Shown: in pieces, positions 59,697 to 64,000 of the stretch
Position numbering within the stretch: the first letter of the stretch is position 1
Layout: the number at the start of each line of letters is the position of its first letter
DNA from: Paraburkholderia terricola
GTDB taxonomy: Bacteria; Pseudomonadota; Gammaproteobacteria; Burkholderiales; Burkholderiaceae
Reading direction: 5' to 3'
Length of the DNA: 64,000 nt
NCBI RefSeq assembly: GCF_900142195.1
Contig: NZ_FRAB01000021.1
Location: 1 to 64,000 of the forward strand
The notes under the pieces: model-generated
What the model was told of the DNA's origin: nothing
Seen by the model: the letters and a program-made list of their open reading frames with translations, nothing else
The model's database searches: none
Translations under genes and position numbers: made by a program

Positions 59697-60286
59697 GAAA
59701 CAGGCCGTGTCGGCGCGCCCGCGCGTAGTCCCGCCATCACGAAGTCTATGAGCCAGGCAAGTCGCGGCTGCCACTCGTCATTGAAATCGATCTGCCAGAT
59801 GCCAGCACTTGCCAGGAAGAAGTCGTCAGTGGTGACGCCAGCCCGGATGGTTCCAGCTTTCTCATTTGCATCTAGCAGCAATTGGGCGGCAGCGACTACA
59901 GGGGCATAGCCCGCCTTTCCCGAACAGTCCCGCATGAACGACACCTCTCGCATTGCGTTGGCCAGGCCAGCCTTGGTCATCGCATATTCGGCAAGGCGCT
60001 TCATCCACTCCCGCAATGCCTGGTCAGGCGGGCGCGTCTGGAGCAGGTGCTCTGCGAAGTTTGCGACCTGCCACATCTCGTAGCGATAAACCTCCATCAC
60101 CAATGTCTCCCGCGTCGGGAAATGACGATAAAAAGTCCCTTGCCCGACGCCCGCCTTCCTGGCGATCGTGCTCAGTGGCACATGTGCGGAAACGGTCAAT
60201 TCCGCCAGTGCAACCGCCAGGATGCGCTCGCGATTTTGTAGCGCGTCAGCGCGTGCAGGGCGATCCGTCTTTTGTGGCTGTGCCAT
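59690..60286 (-). CDS. TetR-family regulator
   Basis: The 198-residue repressor has an N-terminal HTH (about 18-65; RERILAVALAELTVSAHVPL, IARKAGVGQGTFYRHF) and a helical ligand domain. The ATG at 60286 follows a purine-rich GGGGGGACA; the longer frame at 60319 would overlap an operator. It is divergent from an SDR gene, with two palindromes in the gap. It most likely represses the SDR gene and itself until a small molecule binds. Confidence 0.92.
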   Translation of the reverse strand: MAQPQKTDRPARADALQNRERILAVALAELTVSAHVPLSTIARKAGVGQGTFYRHFPTRETLVMEVYRYEMWQVANFAEHLLQTRPPDQALREWMKRLAEYAMTKAGLANAMREVSFMRDCSGKAGYAPVVAAAQLLLDANEKAGTIRAGVTTDDFFLASAGIWQIDFNDEWQPRLAWLIDFVMAGLRAGAPTRPVSQ

Positions 60287-60312
60287 TTGTCCCCCCGAAG
60301 TATTTTGCCAAA

Positions 60313-60326
60313 CGGACAATTGTCCG
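60313..60326. promoter_or_regulatory. TetR operator 1 (perfect palindrome CGGACAATTGTCCG)
   Basis: A 14-bp perfect palindrome lies 27 bases before the TetR start codon. It has the same half-site (CGGACA) as operator 2. Confidence 0.8.
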
Positions 60327-60342
60327 GTACCCTACGCCTTAG

Positions 60343-60356
60343 CGGACACCTGTCCG
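60343..60356. promoter_or_regulatory. TetR operator 2 (CGGACACCTGTCCG)
   Basis: Half-site CGGACA-CC-TGTCCG is centred exactly 30 bases from operator 1 (about three helical turns) and lies 38 bases before the SDR start codon. Confidence 0.8.
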
Positions 60357-60393
60357 TTTGACATTGTATCGATTTATCACTCTGGAGAAACAC

Positions 60394-61149
60394 ATGAAGG
60401 CTTCGGGCAATACAATCCTCATCACAGGATCGACTTCGGGCATAGGGCTCGGTCTGGCGGTGCGTTTTCATGAGGCGGGCAACAAGGTTATCGTCGCAGG
60501 CCGACGCAAGGCGCTGCTTGAGCAGATCACCACCGATCACCCGGGTATCGAGGCCATCGAACTCGACGTGGCCGACGCCAAGTCCATCGTCCAGGCGAGC
60601 GAACTGGCAGCCGCGCGTTACCCCGACTTGAATGTCGTCATCAACAATGCCGGCATCATGTTGAGCGAAAATGTTCTGGAGCCGGACTCGCTGAGGCGTG
60701 CGGAAGAGTCGATCGCGATCAATCTTCTGGGCACCATTCGCATGACCTATGCGTTCTTGCCGCAACTTGTCCGGAAAAACGATGGCGTCATCATTAATGT
60801 CAGTTCGTCATTGGCGTTTGTTCCGTTCCCTATCGCCATGACCTACAGCGCCACCAAGGCGGCCGTTCATGCGTTTACCGAAGGCTTGCGCGTCCAACTC
60901 GCCAGCACTCCCGTGCGCGTGATCGAGTTGGCGCCTCCTGGCGTGCGCACCACGTTGTTCGGTCAGGAAAGTGACGAACAGGCCATGCCCCTGGAAGACT
61001 TCCTTGACGAGACGCTCGCCCTTTTGCATGCAGAGCCCACGCCGAAGGAAATCATCGTAGAACGCGCCAAATTTTTCCGCACTGCCCAGGCTACCGGCAA
61101 CTACGACAACTCCCTTGAGATGCTTTCCGCATGGAAGGCCTCGGATTGA
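60394..61149 (+). CDS. Short-chain dehydrogenase/reductase under TetR control
   Basis: The 251-residue SDR is of the DltE/YdfG-like type: LITGSTSGIGLGLAVRFHEA for NADP binding, VIVAGRRKALLEQI with Arg-Arg for the phosphate, INNAGIM, catalytic Ser in NVSSSLAF and Tyr/Lys in MTYSATKAA. TGGAG precedes the ATG at 60394. The substrate is unknown; its regulation by an adjacent TetR protein suggests a detoxification or stress role. Confidence 0.9.
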   Translation: MKASGNTILITGSTSGIGLGLAVRFHEAGNKVIVAGRRKALLEQITTDHPGIEAIELDVADAKSIVQASELAAARYPDLNVVINNAGIMLSENVLEPDSLRRAEESIAINLLGTIRMTYAFLPQLVRKNDGVIINVSSSLAFVPFPIAMTYSATKAAVHAFTEGLRVQLASTPVRVIELAPPGVRTTLFGQESDEQAMPLEDFLDETLALLHAEPTPKEIIVERAKFFRTAQATGNYDNSLEMLSAWKASD

Positions 61150-61242
61150 GAGCGTCGTCAATGTCGATCGAATGCATTGTCGGCGTTTCTCTCACATGAT
61201 GCTCTTCGCGTCGACTACCCAATGCGCCGACAAAGACGAGAA

Positions 61243-61266
61243 GAAGGCCCCTGATCGCGGGCCTTC
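61243..61266. terminator. Bidirectional terminator between convergent genes
   Basis: Perfect arms GAAGGCCC (61243-61250) and GGGCCTTC (61259-61266) with an 8-base loop. On the minus strand it is followed by TTCTCGTCTTT, fitting termination of the tannase-like gene. Confidence 0.65.
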
Positions 61267-61314
61267 CATGTTTGCGCAACTGTTCTTGCTAGTTATCCTT
61301 ATTGAAGCGTTAAG

Positions 61315-62934
61315 TCATGTGCAAGTGTAGTTAGTCGTGGAAGTTATATCGCCGCTGCCATTGTAATGCGGTGCCTTGGGATAAAGGCAGACAGGCAGAC
61401 TGCGTGAAGCAGTTGCGCTCGTTCGGAAAGTGTAAGTCAGTTGCGTGGGCGCCTCGCCCTGTTCTACCCACTTGATAATTGCACCCGGCCAATCGATCTG
61501 CGTGACGTCTTGCCCTGCGCCATGCGTGTTCGAAGGTACCAGGAAAAGCCTGGTATTAGTCGTCGGATCGGACAATCCCATCGTTCGAGCGATTGCAGTC
61601 GTCCTCGCGTCATTTCTCGCGTGCTCGTTTGGCGACAGCAGGTTATCGCCAATGTCGTGCCATGAGATCAGCTTCTTCCCGGAAGCAACGAACTGTGCGA
61701 TCGATTGCACGTCGTTGTCGATGCCGATTTGCTTCAGGCCCAGGCCGATAATGCCGTAATCGGTGTCGGGGTTAAAGGTTGCCTGCCTCGCGGGTGTGAG
61801 CCACGACTGATCGCCTGTCGCCAGGAACGCATAGACACCACCAAGCGACCCGAAGGCCCCTCCAAACGCTGAGTAGTCTGACCAGTTGAATCCGCTATAG
61901 ATGACGGTACCGTCGGAGAGCGCCATTGGCGACGAATACTTCTGCAACGTGGTCACCTGTGTCGAAGACAGGCAGAGGGCGGGATTCGGGTTGGCAGTAG
62001 ACAACCCACATTGCAGTAGCGCCGGACTGAAGTGGCAAGCTGCTGCATTCGTCAGATAGCCGTCGGCAAGCCCGTCTGAAGAGTCGCATGCTGCTACCGC
62101 AGCCTGATAGGAAGCTGTGTATTGGGCGTTTGTCAGCGCCGCAGCGGTACCAGCCGTCCCACCGATCTGAAGCCATTTCGCTGTTTGTCCGGCCATGTCT
62201 TCGGTTTCGCATCCCGCCACGATACCGTCAAATTGATCCGGCCACCGTTGCGCCGCAATATAGCCTTCGCGGCCACCGTTTGAGCACCCGTTAAAGTACG
62301 ACTTCGTTGGCGCTTTTCCGTAGAACGCGTTAATCACGGCTTTCGCGAACGATGTTGTTGTCCCGATCGACAGATATGCGTAGTCGGTGATCGAGGCCTG
62401 AGCCTGTGTTGTTCCAGTCAGCCAAACGGCCGGTGCGGCCTCGGCCGCCACTGCAGCCCGATTTCCACCATTCGAAGCAGCGTAGACGGCACCGTACTTT
62501 GTGATGGTTGGATTAATCGCGGTAATGGTATTGGACGTGTCAAACGTGTACGCGGTGTAGATCGTTCCGTCGAAACCGCCACCGCCATTCTGAAAATACC
62601 TCCCCGACCAGTTGTCGGGCACGTCAACCTCAATGTCGAGGAATGGCGCTCTCGTACCAGAAACCTTGCAAATCCCTGCAGTGCTAACGCCTGAGATCGG
62701 CCCCACCCGACTGGTTGCAGTCACCGTTACGCCGGCAATCATTTGTCCTCTCAGAGACTCGCACTTAGTGGTCAATTCGGCAACGGTGGCTCCGCCCGAT
62801 CCAGCAGGTGGCGGCGTTGTCGCTTGTATGGAGCTGCCGCTACCGCCGCAGCCGCTCAAGTGAAATAGAACGATGGTGGTTCCGATCGCAAGGGCAATGC
62901 CCTTCAGCTGGTTACCTATCGTTTGCGGTCGCAT
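61315..62934 (-). CDS. Tannase/feruloyl-esterase-family lipoprotein
   Basis: The 539-residue exported alpha/beta hydrolase has a lipoprotein signal (ALAIGTTIVLFHLSGCGG). The nucleophile is in KSYFNGCSNGGREGYIA (Cys-Ser pair), the calcium-loop-like region in ACDSSDGLADGYLTNAAACH, the acid in ISWHDIGDNLLSP, and the His in VPSNTHGAGQDV. Such enzymes release phenolic acids from plant esters. The family's usual Cys next to the catalytic His is replaced by Gly, so the conserved disulfide to the Ser-adjacent Cys cannot form. It is probably surface- or periplasm-anchored. No regulator is adjacent. Confidence 0.88.
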   Translation of the reverse strand: MRPQTIGNQLKGIALAIGTTIVLFHLSGCGGSGSSIQATTPPPAGSGGATVAELTTKCESLRGQMIAGVTVTATSRVGPISGVSTAGICKVSGTRAPFLDIEVDVPDNWSGRYFQNGGGGFDGTIYTAYTFDTSNTITAINPTITKYGAVYAASNGGNRAAVAAEAAPAVWLTGTTQAQASITDYAYLSIGTTTSFAKAVINAFYGKAPTKSYFNGCSNGGREGYIAAQRWPDQFDGIVAGCETEDMAGQTAKWLQIGGTAGTAAALTNAQYTASYQAAVAACDSSDGLADGYLTNAAACHFSPALLQCGLSTANPNPALCLSSTQVTTLQKYSSPMALSDGTVIYSGFNWSDYSAFGGAFGSLGGVYAFLATGDQSWLTPARQATFNPDTDYGIIGLGLKQIGIDNDVQSIAQFVASGKKLISWHDIGDNLLSPNEHARNDARTTAIARTMGLSDPTTNTRLFLVPSNTHGAGQDVTQIDWPGAIIKWVEQGEAPTQLTYTFRTSATASRSLPVCLYPKAPHYNGSGDITSTTNYTCT

Positions 62935-64000
62935 ATCTGTCTCCGTCTAGTTGTGATTCGAAGCATGGCTGCGCTGTCGTTCGCTATTACCATAGCCACC
63001 TAGTTAGGCGTCCTATCTATAAACCAGCTGTTTATTCCTTCTTTAGGTGAACATTATTCAGATCCGCAGTTCGACGACTCACGCCAACACCGATGAACAA
63101 TAGAAGGGGGTGGTGCGACCTTTCGAGAAAGGCGGCCAGACGACGGTGCTGGACCGGCGAGCCTCCACGCAATTCGCGTTGGGAAGTCCATGGTCGCTGC
63201 GCTGCGAGAAATTGTCAATAGCAAATGAGTTCGCTATTGACTAACTCAGGGTTAACTCCGTCGATTGAGGAAGATGGGTCGACGGGATGCCGTCGGAGTT
63301 GGAGCGTTAGGAAGGGATGGTTAAGTAGGCGGTGACCGGCACTCAAGATTGGATTGGGCCAGCCGCACGATCAGGAAAAAGTAGCGGGCTCTGATTGTCG
63401 AGGTGGGTAGCAGACCAGGTCGCTGGCCTCAGGGCGACCTTTCCCCTGAAAAGGGAACACGAACCATTGGCATTCGGTAATTCGACCAACGAGCGCGGGT
63501 AAAACTTTGCGAAGCGCTGGTTGAGGGGCGGGACGCGTCATGGCCGACCTGTGCTCGACGGGCGGCACCGTTCACTCGTCCGACGCTGACGCTCGGGCGG
63601 GTGGCGCGCAACGTCCCCCGAACTGACACAATTGTTCACGTCCTTATAACCCTTGCCTCACAAGCAGCGGTGACGTTGGATCCCGGCGGGACTGCTAGTT
63701 GACGATGTTATTGTCGACACGCAACAGTTTCATGCTCTATGTCGCTGCCCGCACCGGGACAGCGGATTGTCGCCGATTCAGCACGAACGTCGACCGTCCG
63801 GAATTGGCCGGTTGTTGCCTGACGCGGAACAGGCCGCAAGCGGACATTCATCCGCAATCCAGGTAACAACGAACGTCGGCAAATGCCGAACTTCAGCCGT
63901 CTGGCCTACTAGTTAATGCGGTGCTTTTCATCGGTTTCACGATGACGACAATCGCCGTCCACGTGAAGATACTGACCGGTGGTCGTGAGCGACGCATGGC
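62935..64000. other. 1066 bases without a recognisable gene
   Basis: Both strands carry only short frames without protein-like content. One perfect inverted repeat, GTCAATAGC-N10-GCTATTGAC (63214-63241), could be a hairpin or a protein site. The stretch may be an eroded mobile element, but no transposase or integrase similarity is visible. Confidence 0.45.

Noticed and set aside
1..64000. tRNA, rRNA, CRISPR arrays, riboswitches and phage integrase genes
   Set aside because: I looked for cloverleaf-like segments, regularly spaced repeats and known motifs and found none that I could support.

Overview
The window is GC-rich proteobacterial DNA, and the gene content points to a Burkholderiaceae genome, most likely Paraburkholderia, Caballeronia or a close relative. 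The reasons are a Burkholderia-type porin, DUF3331 and DUF6723-like proteins, a trifunctional Ser/Thr-kinase/ATPase/histidine-kinase protein, many LysR regulators and several aromatic or sugar-acid catabolic modules. No rRNA, tRNA, CRISPR array or replication gene was found. The layout is that of an accessory catabolic region on a chromosome or large replicon.

Left part (1-16 kb). It opens with the 3' end of an IS5-type transposase and a few small hypothetical genes, followed by a degenerate EAL-HDOD protein and a YqaA-type membrane protein. A five-gene operon (4839-8769) then encodes exported proteins whose predicted mature N-termini begin at or near histidine, a HupE/UreJ-like membrane protein, a membrane-anchored protein and a DUF1624-type membrane protein; a metal-handling role is inferred. 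Next come a porin, a gene remnant, an orphan Flp pilin, and a tartrate module (DctA transporter, D(-)-tartrate dehydratase, divergent LysR).

Middle part (15-39 kb). This holds an aldo/keto reductase and the 1848-residue sensor kinase, facing a LysR regulator and two response regulators (CheY-like and FixJ-like). A redox/stress group follows (cNMP-binding thioredoxin-reductase-like protein, DJ-1/PfpI protein, DUF1330 protein), then a tripartite EmrAB-OprM-type efflux operon, a mug glycosylase, a GlxA-type regulator and an acetolactate-synthase-like enzyme with no small subunit nearby.

Catabolic island (40-53 kb). This is the most interesting part. An IolE/IolI-like TIM-barrel protein, a CUT2-type sugar ABC transporter, a LysR regulator and a seven-gene operon lie together. 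The operon encodes an intradiol (hydroxyquinol-type) dioxygenase, a Dabb protein, maleylacetate reductase, a YciI protein, an SDR, an unknown small protein and an inositol-2-dehydrogenase-like protein; a second LysR gene follows. Sugar or cyclitol uptake and dehydrogenation are thus joined to hydroxyquinol ring cleavage. My proposal is that a deoxy-cyclitol is imported, oxidised, dehydrated to hydroxyquinol (1,2,4-trihydroxybenzene) and cleaved to maleylacetate and 3-oxoadipate. Three copies of a conserved element of about 48 bp precede the binding-protein gene, the ABC ATPase gene and the dioxygenase gene, which supports a single regulon.

Right part (54-64 kb). It carries a sugar-acid type Ldh/YiaK dehydrogenase with an ACS-family MFS transporter, a DCC-protein stub, a BON lipoprotein, two divergent regulator/oxidoreductase pairs (HxlR with an F420-reductase-like protein; TetR with an SDR and two clear palindromic operators), and a tannase/feruloyl-esterase-like lipoprotein. 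About 1 kb at the right edge has no recognisable gene.
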